A DNA stretch of 9,747 nucleotides, taken from Bacteroidetes bacterium UBA2234. Its GTDB lineage: Bacteria > Bacteroidota > Bacteroidia > NS11-12g > UBA955. Made by a program: the position numbers and the translations under genes. Below are positions 1 through 7,520 of the stretch, in pieces. How positions within the stretch are numbered: the stretch's first letter is position 1; each line of letters starts with the position of its first letter. The DNA is taken from NCBI GenBank assembly GCA_002347985.1, contig DDYM01000071.1, positions 15,398 through 25,144 on the forward strand, in the 5' to 3' direction. Below the pieces are notes generated by a model. The model saw only the letters and a program-made list of their open reading frames with translations. It did not search any database and was not told the origin of the DNA.

Positions 1-2135
1 CTAGGGCAGTGAGGATTGAGGTGCAGCGTTTGGTTTTTGATTCTCAAGCCGCCAAACCCTTGAACGATGCTAAGATAACTTCCGGCCATGGATGTGATGT
101 GCAATCCATCTTCCGTATCGTTGTTGTAGTTGTCCAAGTCCAATCTAGCAGTGCGCAGATACATTTCATAGGCTTTATCGGTCTCCCCAATTTTTGCGGC
201 CAAAATACTGTGAACACAAGGACTTAAGGAGCTTTCATGAACTGTAAACTGCTCGTAAAATTTGAAATTTCTTGAATGTGTTTCAGCGTCGAAATCGTCT
301 TCAAAGAAATAAAGACCTTGAAGTACGTCGGCTTGTTTGATGTAAACGCTGCGAAGGATTCGGTCCCAACTCCACTTCTGATTAATGGGGCGCTGGGCGG
401 GGGATAGGTCGCTCACGGGTATGAGTTCCTTTTCAAGGAAACCATCGTGCTGAACAAAGACGCCCAATTCTTCGCTGTAGGGAAGGTAGATGTTGTTATT
501 GATGTGCGACCAAGTTGCGGTTTCTTCTTGGTGTTGAAATTGGGTTTTTTCGCAAATAACCTTGAACGCATCGTTGTGATTTGTTGACATCCATTCTGCG
601 CATTCTGTGGTGTATTGCATGCACCAATTGGCAATATAACTCGTATACCAGTTGTTGTTTACGTTGTTTTCGTACTCGTTGGGTCCGGTAACGCCATGCA
701 TTTCGTATCGGTTTTTCATGGCGCTCCAATGGAATCGTTGTTTCCAAAATCTGGATATGCCTAACAATACTTCAAAGCCACCATCTAGAAGATAGTTTTG
801 GTCGCCCGTATGTTGGATGTAATTGTAGATTGCATAAGCGATGGCTCCGTTTCGGTGAATTTCTTCGAAGGTTATTTCCCATTCGTTGTGACATTCTTCC
901 CCGTTCATGGTAACCATGGGGTAAAGTGCGGCGCCGTTGTTAAAGCCCAATTTGGCTGCATTTTCGATGGCTTTGCTGAGCTGTTTGTAGCGATAAACCA
1001 ACAGTTGTCTTGAAATGGCAGATTCGGCAGAGACCAAGAAAAACGGCAAGCAGTAGGCTTCGGTATCCCAATAGGTGCTGCCGCCGTATTTTTCGCCGGT
1101 GAATCCTTTGGGACCAATGTTTAGTCGGGCATCATCACCACAATAGGTTTGATTGAGGTGATAGATATTAAATCGAACGGCTTGTTGCGCTTTTACATCG
1201 CCATCGATGCGAACGTCTGTTGTTTCCCATTTTTTTGCCCAGGCGGCTGCACTCATTTTGAGATGATCTTCAAAGGCGGAGGCGCTCATTTTTCCGAGAG
1301 CCTTTTTTACATGAAGTTCCAATGCTTCCGCGGCGTGATGGAAGCTGCTGCCGGTGATACAATGTTTTACAACCGTGAGTTTTTCGGCAGCAGCTACCGG
1401 AATTTCATAGGTGTTGCTGGCAAATTTATCATGGGTATGGGGATTTGCAGAATGATTGTGTTTTACTCCATTTTGGTAGGTTTCAAAAGCGATGGCATTG
1501 CATACAATCCAATCAAGCTTTTTGGTTTTTACAGTGACTAAAAGGTCGTGATTGTGTACTTCTTGCTTTACCGGCTCCCAAAATTTTTCATCGTAATTGG
1601 AGTCTTTGTTGGAGACATCGCCATCGAGGTAATTCTCGATTGTGATGGTGCATGCTGTATTCGCTGTGATGTTGTATTGTAGCGCGCTGTATTCTTTGTT
1701 GATGAGTGAATAAAAGCGATGACTTTCGATATTGAGTTCGATCCCATTTGCCATTTTTACTTTGCAAATTCGATTCAGTACGCCCTGATGCATATCGAGC
1801 TCGCGATGAAAAGCCAGTACCTCAACTTTTGCCAGGTCTAGCAGTTCTCCATTGATCCAAATTCTCAAACCACTCCAATAGGTAGCATTCAGGACTTTTG
1901 CAAAATACTCAGGATAACCATTTTTCCACCAACCCACACGTGTTTTGTCGGGGTAGTAAACGCCACCCACATAAGTACCTTGCAATGAGTGGCCGCTGTA
2001 GGTTTCTTCAAGGTTGCCTCGCTGACCCATCATTCCATTGCCTAATGAAAAAACACTTTCGGCAATTTCGTTCATGTTAGGGTTAAAGCCTTCTTCAATG
2101 ACTTTCCAAGGGTCTGCTTTGAAATATTCTATCAT
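1..2135 (-). CDS. malP: GH65 maltose phosphorylase, C-terminus cut by window edge
   Basis: Probably a cytoplasmic enzyme that splits maltose with inorganic phosphate into glucose and beta-D-glucose 1-phosphate by an inverting mechanism. I translated the minus strand from ATG at 2135 and found 711 uninterrupted codons to the window edge. Family members have roughly 750-790 residues, so only the last few dozen are missing. An N-terminal beta-sandwich domain precedes the (alpha/alpha)6 catalytic domain. Visible motifs are ARLNIGPKGFTGEKYGG followed by WDTEAY (W356), the loop CHNEWEITFEEIHRN (H416-N417-E418), TGPNEYENN with the presumed general acid E487, and the phosphate-loop motif HESSLS (H633). 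The HNE loop and E487 match what I recall of lactobacillar maltose phosphorylases, which favours maltose over trehalose or kojibiose. The gene starts 20 bases after pgmB, whose product uses its sugar phosphate. GH65 membership is very likely; the exact disaccharide is less certain. Confidence 0.93.
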   Translation of the reverse strand, partial: MIEYFKADPWKVIEEGFNPNMNEIAESVFSLGNGMMGQRGNLEETYSGHSLQGTYVGGVYYPDKTRVGWWKNGYPEYFAKVLNATYWSGLRIWINGELLDLAKVEVLAFHRELDMHQGVLNRICKVKMANGIELNIESHRFYSLINKEYSALQYNITANTACTITIENYLDGDVSNKDSNYDEKFWEPVKQEVHNHDLLVTVKTKKLDWIVCNAIAFETYQNGVKHNHSANPHTHDKFASNTYEIPVAAAEKLTVVKHCITGSSFHHAAEALELHVKKALGKMSASAFEDHLKMSAAAWAKKWETTDVRIDGDVKAQQAVRFNIYHLNQTYCGDDARLNIGPKGFTGEKYGGSTYWDTEAYCLPFFLVSAESAISRQLLVYRYKQLSKAIENAAKLGFNNGAALYPMVTMNGEECHNEWEITFEEIHRNGAIAYAIYNYIQHTGDQNYLLDGGFEVLLGISRFWKQRFHWSAMKNRYEMHGVTGPNEYENNVNNNWYTSYIANWCMQYTTECAEWMSTNHNDAFKVICEKTQFQHQEETATWSHINNNIYLPYSEELGVFVQHDGFLEKELIPVSDLSPAQRPINQKWSWDRILRSVYIKQADVLQGLYFFEDDFDAETHSRNFKFYEQFTVHESSLSPCVHSILAAKIGETDKAYEMYLRTARLDLDNYNNDTEDGLHITSMAGSYLSIVQGFGGLRIKNQTLHLNPHCP

Positions 2136-2155
2136 GGATTGGGGGGTGGATTTGT

Positions 2156-2794
2156 TTAATCGTCTAGGACATCGAAATCGAATTCGCCCAGATTGTTGAT
2201 GTGCATGATTGCACCGGGTAAGTCTTCGGGTTTTCCGATACCCACGGCTCTCATTCCTGCGGCGATGGCAGCTTGAACGCCTGCGGCGCTGTCTTCAAAG
2301 ACGATGCACTGCGATGGCGGAAAACCAAGCATGTCAGCTGCTGTTAGAAAGGTCTCGGGATGGGGTTTGCCTTGTTTTACTTGGCCGGCGTCTACAATTG
2401 CATCAAAGGCTTCAACCAGACCAACGCGCGTTAGAACCATTGTGGCATTTTTGCTTGCCGATCCAAGGGCTAGAGGCAATTTTAATTCATCTACTTGGGC
2501 AAAAAAATCGGGGACTCCAGGAAGTACATCGTCCGGTCCCATATCTTTTACCAATTCAAGATACCATTCGTTTTTTCGCTGTAAATCGGCATCGAATTCG
2601 GAATGTGATAATGATTTGTTTGCGAGTGTAAGAATAAATTTTAGGCTATCAGCTCTACTTACACCTTTCAATTTTTCATTGTCGTCCTGGGTGAGTTCAT
2701 AGCCATATTCGGCAGCCAAACGTTTCCAGGCGAGAAAATGAAAATGAGCGGTATCGCAAATAACCCCGTCTAAATCCAGGATTAGCGCAATCAT
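2156..2794 (-). CDS. pgmB: beta-phosphoglucomutase (HAD superfamily)
   Basis: This cytoplasmic enzyme converts beta-glucose 1-phosphate, the product of the neighbouring phosphorylase, into glucose 6-phosphate through a bound bisphosphate intermediate. The protein has 212 residues, close to the usual 215-220. HAD motif I is LDLDGV, with nucleophile D7 and acid/base D9. The cap domain carries H19 and the LKGVSR segment (K43, R47), which match the substrate-binding positions of the Lactococcus enzyme. Motif II is GSASKN (S112 to K115), motif III is the lysine of GKPHPE (K143), and motif IV is VFEDSAAG with metal-binding E167 and D168. No key residue is missing. The start codon overlaps the kinase stop as TAATG, implying translational coupling. 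The DSLKFIL and LKGVSR segments separate it from generic HAD phosphatases. Confidence 0.94.
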   Translation of the reverse strand: MIALILDLDGVICDTAHFHFLAWKRLAAEYGYELTQDDNEKLKGVSRADSLKFILTLANKSLSHSEFDADLQRKNEWYLELVKDMGPDDVLPGVPDFFAQVDELKLPLALGSASKNATMVLTRVGLVEAFDAIVDAGQVKQGKPHPETFLTAADMLGFPPSQCIVFEDSAAGVQAAIAAGMRAVGIGKPEDLPGAIMHINNLGEFDFDVLDD

Positions 2795-3651
2795 TAGGCT
2801 GAAATTTGTAGTTTGCGAAGGTGGTATTCAACCAAATTGATGACAGGCTCACGGGTGATTACGCCCACATTAATTCGGTGGATCTTACAAGCTTCTTTCA
2901 ATAGGTCACTGAAGTGATAAGCCACGGATCCTACGAAATGGACTGGAACTTCTTTGTGATTTTCGTATTTCCAGATATGTATGTTTATGAATTTGCTAAA
3001 TCCGTTATAGATGAAATCGCGGACCCATTTTTCATCGCGGTTATCGCTTAAAAAACGCATGAAGGAAGCCAGATAAACATTGGGATTGGGTTTGTTATAT
3101 ACAGCTTCAAAAATGCCTTCTTTGGTCAGGTTGAATCGCTCTATCAATCCATTGTGAATTTTCTCTGGAAGCTCTTTGTACAAGAACATGCGAAGCAAAT
3201 CTTTTCCGTAGAAAGTGCCACCGGCTTCATCGCCAAGGACATAGCCCAGGGCGGGGACTACTTCATGGATTTCTTTGCCATCAAAAAAGCAGCTGTTACT
3301 ACCCGTGCCGAGGATGCAGGAAATTCCGGGTTCATCGCCACAAGTTGCGTAAACAGCACCCGTTAAATCGTGGTCAACTACAACATTTGCTTTGGTAAAA
3401 ACGGCTTGAAGGGCTTTTTCGATGATGATATTTCTTGTTGCGCTGCTTGCTCCGGCGCCATAGAAAAAAACGTGTTCAACCAGGGGTGCAACCGCAGCGA
3501 GTTCGGTGTTTTTTCGAATCTCACTTTCGATTAGCTCGGTATTGTGAAAGAAGGGGTTGAAGCCCATGGTATGGAACGACAATCGCTGTGACTCCCCGTC
3601 TGTAAAAATCCAATCGCACTTAGTGCTTCCGCTGTCTGCTACTAATATCAT
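2794..3651 (-). CDS. BadF/BadG-type sugar kinase (N-acetylglucosamine kinase-like)
   Basis: An ATP-dependent sugar kinase of the ASKHA fold, BadF/BadG/BcrA/BcrD family, usually annotated as N-acetylglucosamine kinase in Bacteroidota. With the start at 3651 the protein has 285 residues. It begins directly with phosphate-1 motif ADSGSTKCDW (D6, K11). D93-H94-D95 lies in the position of the catalytic aspartate and phosphate-2 region, followed by ILGTGSNS (115-120), GYVLGDEAGG (136-145) and a glycine-containing HFVGSVA (238-244) in the adenosine region. An in-frame ATG at 3693 would add 14 hydrophobic residues not expected in the family, so I prefer 3651. It is the first gene of the phosphorolysis operon. 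Maltose phosphorylase releases free glucose, so it may act as the operon's glucokinase; that is inference. The sequence alone does not rule out an amino-sugar substrate. Confidence 0.85.
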   Translation of the reverse strand: MILVADSGSTKCDWIFTDGESQRLSFHTMGFNPFFHNTELIESEIRKNTELAAVAPLVEHVFFYGAGASSATRNIIIEKALQAVFTKANVVVDHDLTGAVYATCGDEPGISCILGTGSNSCFFDGKEIHEVVPALGYVLGDEAGGTFYGKDLLRMFLYKELPEKIHNGLIERFNLTKEGIFEAVYNKPNPNVYLASFMRFLSDNRDEKWVRDFIYNGFSKFINIHIWKYENHKEVPVHFVGSVAYHFSDLLKEACKIHRINVGVITREPVINLVEYHLRKLQISA

Positions 3652-3664
3652 AATAAAATCGATG

Positions 3665-3694
3665 CAAGTTAAATAAAAAAGGCTTAGTGTCAAA
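3665..3694 (-). promoter_or_regulatory. possible promoter of the kinase-pgmB-malP operon
   Basis: On the minus strand, TTTG (3694-3691) is followed after 18 bases by TTAACTTG (3672-3665), a weak match (two mismatches) to the Bacteroidota -7 form TAnnTTTG. Transcription would begin only a few bases ahead of the kinase start at 3651. This is a tentative reading by eye. The TTTG lies inside the inverted repeat at 3686-3702. Confidence 0.3.
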
Positions 3695-3702
3695 CAAACA
3701 CT
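3686..3702. promoter_or_regulatory. inverted repeat, candidate operator
   Basis: AGTGT (3686-3690) and ACACT (3698-3702) form a 17-bp dyad around the 7-base spacer CAAACAA. The flanks (TT before, TAA after) extend the symmetry loosely. It lies in the 118-base gap between the divergent kinase and NUDIX-regulator genes and overlaps the possible -33 element of the kinase operon. Such a place suits a repressor site for the neighbouring regulator. Arms of 5 bp can occur by chance in AT-rich DNA, so this remains a candidate. Confidence 0.4.
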
Positions 3703-3715
3703 TAAAAAACAATTT

Positions 3716-3747
3716 TTTGCATGACATTGTTATTTTGGGTTAATTTG
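3716..3747 (+). promoter_or_regulatory. possible promoter of the NUDIX-type regulator
   Basis: TTTG (3716-3719, within a T-run) is separated by 20 bases from TTAATTTG (3740-3747), which differs at one position from the Bacteroidota -7 form TAnnTTTG. The -7 element ends 22 bases ahead of the ATG at 3770, similar to the spacing seen ahead of the ABC-F gene. There is no other good match in the gap on this strand apart from an overlapping TTATTTTG at 3730-3737. Confidence 0.4.
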
Positions 3748-3769
3748 TGGGCATTAGCGAAGTCAATAC

Positions 3770-4540
3770 ATGTCGATAAGTCCATCTTTAAACCCCCACG
3801 TTTCCGTAGATTGTGTAATTTTTGGATTTAGCAAGGAAACACTGCGTTTGTTACTGATCAAAAGAACGGTACCCAATGCAATTACGGAATTGGACGATAG
3901 TTATTATGCTTTGCCGGGGGATTTGGTGCGCGACAATGAGAATTTGGATGAGGCAGCGGCGAGAGTTTTGAAGGAGTTGACGGGTTTAACGGGGATTTTC
4001 TTGCAGCAGTTTCAGGCTTTTGGCGATCCGTTGCGCATAACAAAAGCGAAAGATAGAGCTTGGTTAAAAGGGGTGAGACAGGATCCGGATGCCCGTGTGA
4101 TTACGGTGGCATACATGGCCTTGATTGAAAGCAGTAAAGTGGAAATACAACCTGGTTCTTTCAGCAAGGGCGCGGTTTGGTTGCCAATAGGTGAGATTCC
4201 CGAATTGGCGTTTGATCACAATGAGATTTCGGACGGTGCATTGATGGCATTGAGAGAGAAGGTTCAGATCCAGCCGATTGCGTTTGAGTTGTTGCCAGAG
4301 AAATTTACAATGAGCGATTTGCAGGCTTTGTATGAAACCATTTTGCAGCGCGACTTGGATAAGAGAAATTTTAGGCGAAAGATGTTGAATTCTGGTGTGA
4401 TTGCTCCGTTGCCAGAAAAGCAGCATGGTGTGAGTAACAAGCCCGCGAGATACTATGTTTTCAATCGGAATCTGTTCGAAAACAACCAAGTTGGCTTTGT
4501 GAACCTCAAAATGGAGGGTACTTTCACATTGTTTAATTAA
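3770..4540 (+). CDS. NrtR/AraR-like transcription regulator (degenerate NUDIX domain plus winged helix)
   Basis: Probably a DNA-binding regulator that senses a sugar or sugar phosphate and controls the divergent maltose phosphorylase operon. The 256-residue protein has a NUDIX-fold domain (about 8-160) and a C-terminal winged helix-turn-helix (about 166-236), with the stretch KFTMSDLQALYETIL then LDKRNFRRKML that is characteristic of this family. In the NUDIX box (about 50-73) the canonical REUxEExGU reads RVLKELTGL: V66 and L70 replace glutamates, and D51 replaces a glycine. Metal-dependent pyrophosphohydrolase activity is therefore unlikely, and the domain probably only binds an effector. 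Family knowledge: NrtR regulates NAD genes, while the Bacteroides AraR of the same architecture binds L-arabinose. Divergent placement beside the operon points to local control. An automatic label of NUDIX hydrolase would be misleading. Confidence 0.88.
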   Translation: MSISPSLNPHVSVDCVIFGFSKETLRLLLIKRTVPNAITELDDSYYALPGDLVRDNENLDEAAARVLKELTGLTGIFLQQFQAFGDPLRITKAKDRAWLKGVRQDPDARVITVAYMALIESSKVEIQPGSFSKGAVWLPIGEIPELAFDHNEISDGALMALREKVQIQPIAFELLPEKFTMSDLQALYETILQRDLDKRNFRRKMLNSGVIAPLPEKQHGVSNKPARYYVFNRNLFENNQVGFVNLKMEGTFTLFN

Positions 4541-4552
4541 GTAGGTCCTTAA

Positions 4553-6217
<1,665 letters not shown>

Positions 6218-6232
6218 AACAAATAATTCGAC

Positions 6233-6991
6233 ATGATAAAGCAGTTATTAATCATTCCAGTGTTGGCTTTGGGCCTTTTGGCTGGATGCGGTGAAAAAAT
6301 TAACACCAGCAAGGATTTGAAAACCTCTGAGGATTCATTTAGTTATGTGTATGGCTATGAAACCGCCAAGCGCATGAAGCAACAAGGGATCGATGCGTTG
6401 GACTATGGAAGTTTCTTGCGTGGTATCAAAGAAGGATTTGCAAAGGACAGTGGTCTTGCGATCAAAGAGGAGATGATGGGAAAGGTGTATCAGGGTTATG
6501 TTCAAGGAGTTCAAGACAAGAAGATTAAGGTTTTGCAAAAGGAAACCAACGATCAGTTGGCTAAGTTGAGCAAGGAGAAGGGTGTGAGTCCATTGGCTGC
6601 GAAAGGCTATTACAAGGAGTTGAAAAAGGGAAGCGGTACGATTCCTGGAGTGTATGATAGCATTTTGTGTTATTTCATCATCAAGAACGGCAAGGGTAAG
6701 GTGTTTCAGGACAATCGCAAGGATAAGAAGCCATTTATGGGAACCATCGAGAGTTTGAAGTTGCCACCGTTGGAAGAGTCTTTCGGAAAGACCGCAAAGG
6801 GTGGTGCATTTGAGATGTATATTTCAAATGTGGAGTATCCTTCGTTGGCGCGTATGGCGGGTACATTCGACGATATGTATGGTATCACTGTGATTGAAGT
6901 GGAATTGTTGGATGTTAGACCGGGGCAGAAGCCAACGGAAATGCCAGCGACCGATGGATTGGATTACATTCCCCCACCAAAGGGTAAATAA
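6233..6991 (+). CDS. FKBP-type peptidyl-prolyl isomerase-like lipoprotein
   Basis: Probably a membrane-anchored periplasmic folding factor. The 252-residue protein begins with a lipoprotein signal: positive K3, a hydrophobic stretch (5-18) and lipobox LLAGC with lipidated C19. Residues about 33-116 resemble the helical FKBP N-terminal (dimerisation) domain, with the FSYVYGYETAKRMK and YGSFLRGIKEGF segments typical of Mip-like proteins. Residues about 125-228 look like an FKBP domain (YYKELKKGSGTIPGVYDSI at the start, GITVIEVELLDV at the end). The usual aromatic active-site residues, the FD pair and the VIPGW region, are not recognisable; the latter place reads LKLPPLEES. Isomerase activity is therefore doubtful. 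The tail (231-252) is proline-rich. It probably shares a transcript with the ABC-F gene and ends 20 bases before the terminator stem. Confidence 0.8.
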   Translation: MIKQLLIIPVLALGLLAGCGEKINTSKDLKTSEDSFSYVYGYETAKRMKQQGIDALDYGSFLRGIKEGFAKDSGLAIKEEMMGKVYQGYVQGVQDKKIKVLQKETNDQLAKLSKEKGVSPLAAKGYYKELKKGSGTIPGVYDSILCYFIIKNGKGKVFQDNRKDKKPFMGTIESLKLPPLEESFGKTAKGGAFEMYISNVEYPSLARMAGTFDDMYGITVIEVELLDVRPGQKPTEMPATDGLDYIPPPKGK

Positions 6992-7011
6992 TCTTTGAAA
7001 TAAATAGATTT

Positions 7012-7050
7012 TAAAAGAAAGGGGCGGCCATTGGCCGCCCCTTTCTTTTA
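7012..7050. terminator. bidirectional intrinsic terminator
   Basis: Bases 7012-7029 and 7033-7050 are exact reverse complements, giving an 18-bp stem with a 3-base loop ATT. The inner nine pairs are nearly all G-C (GGGGCGGCC against GGCCGCCCC), flanked by A-rich and T-rich arms (AAAGAAA and TTTCTTTT). The AT arms give a T-run on either strand, so the element can end the plus-strand lipoprotein transcript and the minus-strand DUF423 transcript, which converge here. Confidence 0.92.
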
Positions 7051-7103
7051 TTGATTTTCCTTTTTCAGGAAACAGCATGGTGGATAGATATTTTCCACAC
7101 AGG

Positions 7104-7478
7104 TTAACGTCTTAGTTGGTGTATTCCAACTAACGCCCATCCAATGATCATTAGCAGTCCGCCGATGGGAGTGATGATTCCCAGTTTGCGCAATGCGGGT
7201 GAAATGAGTTCGTTCAGAGCCAGAATCCACAAAGAAATACTGAAGACAAAGGTTCCGATGATTGTGATTTTGATATAGAGTCCTTTTGTATTCGGCGCGA
7301 TCCCTGAAATACCCATGAATCCCAGTCCGTTCAGGGCGAAATACAGCGATGCGGTTTTCCAAACATCCAAATAACGGGGTGAAATGGCATCTTCTAGGGT
7401 GTGGGCACCCATGGCGCCGAGTGCGACGGATGCGGCCAACATCAAGCAGCCGAGTCCAATGAGTTGGTGTGTTTTCAT
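7104..7478 (-). CDS. DUF423 family small membrane protein
   Basis: An inner-membrane protein of unknown function in the DUF423 (YgdD-like) family. The 124-residue protein has four hydrophobic segments, about 5-24, 41-60, 68-88 and 99-118. It carries the family's conserved GAMGAH motif (21-26) after the first segment, then the LDVWKTASLYFALNGLG stretch. The open frame continues upstream to 7673, but the family starts at MKTHQLIG, so the ATG at 7478 is chosen; the extension would be the antisense-free overlap of the receptor's 3' end in another frame. It lies 26 bases after the receptor stop, suggesting one transcript, and 53 bases from the shared terminator. No Shine-Dalgarno sequence is visible. 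Confidence 0.9.
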   Translation of the reverse strand: MKTHQLIGLGCLMLAASVALGAMGAHTLEDAISPRYLDVWKTASLYFALNGLGFMGISGIAPNTKGLYIKITIIGTFVFSISLWILALNELISPALRKLGIITPIGGLLMIIGWALVGIHQLRR

Positions 7479-7520
7479 GGCGATTGTTTTGAAATGATTG
7501 GTATTTACTTTGAAATGATT
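7479..7520 (-). repeat. diverged 21-bp tandem duplication at the receptor/DUF423 junction
   Basis: Two adjacent 21-base units, 7520-7500 and 7499-7479 on the minus strand, match at 16 of 21 positions. The first 12 bases of each are identical (AATCATTTCAAA). The first unit contains the receptor's last codons and stop (7507-7505); the second ends immediately before the DUF423 start codon. It looks like a local tandem duplication that made the short intergenic spacer. Confidence 0.6.

Noticed and set aside
1149..1541. Plus-strand open frame of 130 codons
   Set aside because: It lies antisense to the GH65 gene, whose motifs are clear on the minus strand; its translation is cysteine- and phenylalanine-rich with no recognisable motif.
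2209..2702. Two overlapping plus-strand open frames of 140 and 132 codons
   Set aside because: Both are antisense to pgmB, which has all HAD motifs; the translations look like shadow frames.
3652..3693. Longer start of the BadF-type kinase at 3693
   Set aside because: It would place 14 hydrophobic residues ahead of the phosphate-1 motif, which normally sits at the very N-terminus, and would overlap the proposed promoter and dyad.
3770..4540. Reading the NUDIX protein as an active hydrolase
   Set aside because: The catalytic glutamates of the NUDIX box are replaced by V66 and L70, and a DNA-binding winged helix occupies the C-terminus.
7091..7099. DnaA-box-like TTTTCCACA
   Set aside because: It has one mismatch to TTATNCACA, is isolated, lies between a gene end and a terminator, and no other boxes or AT-rich unwinding region accompany it.
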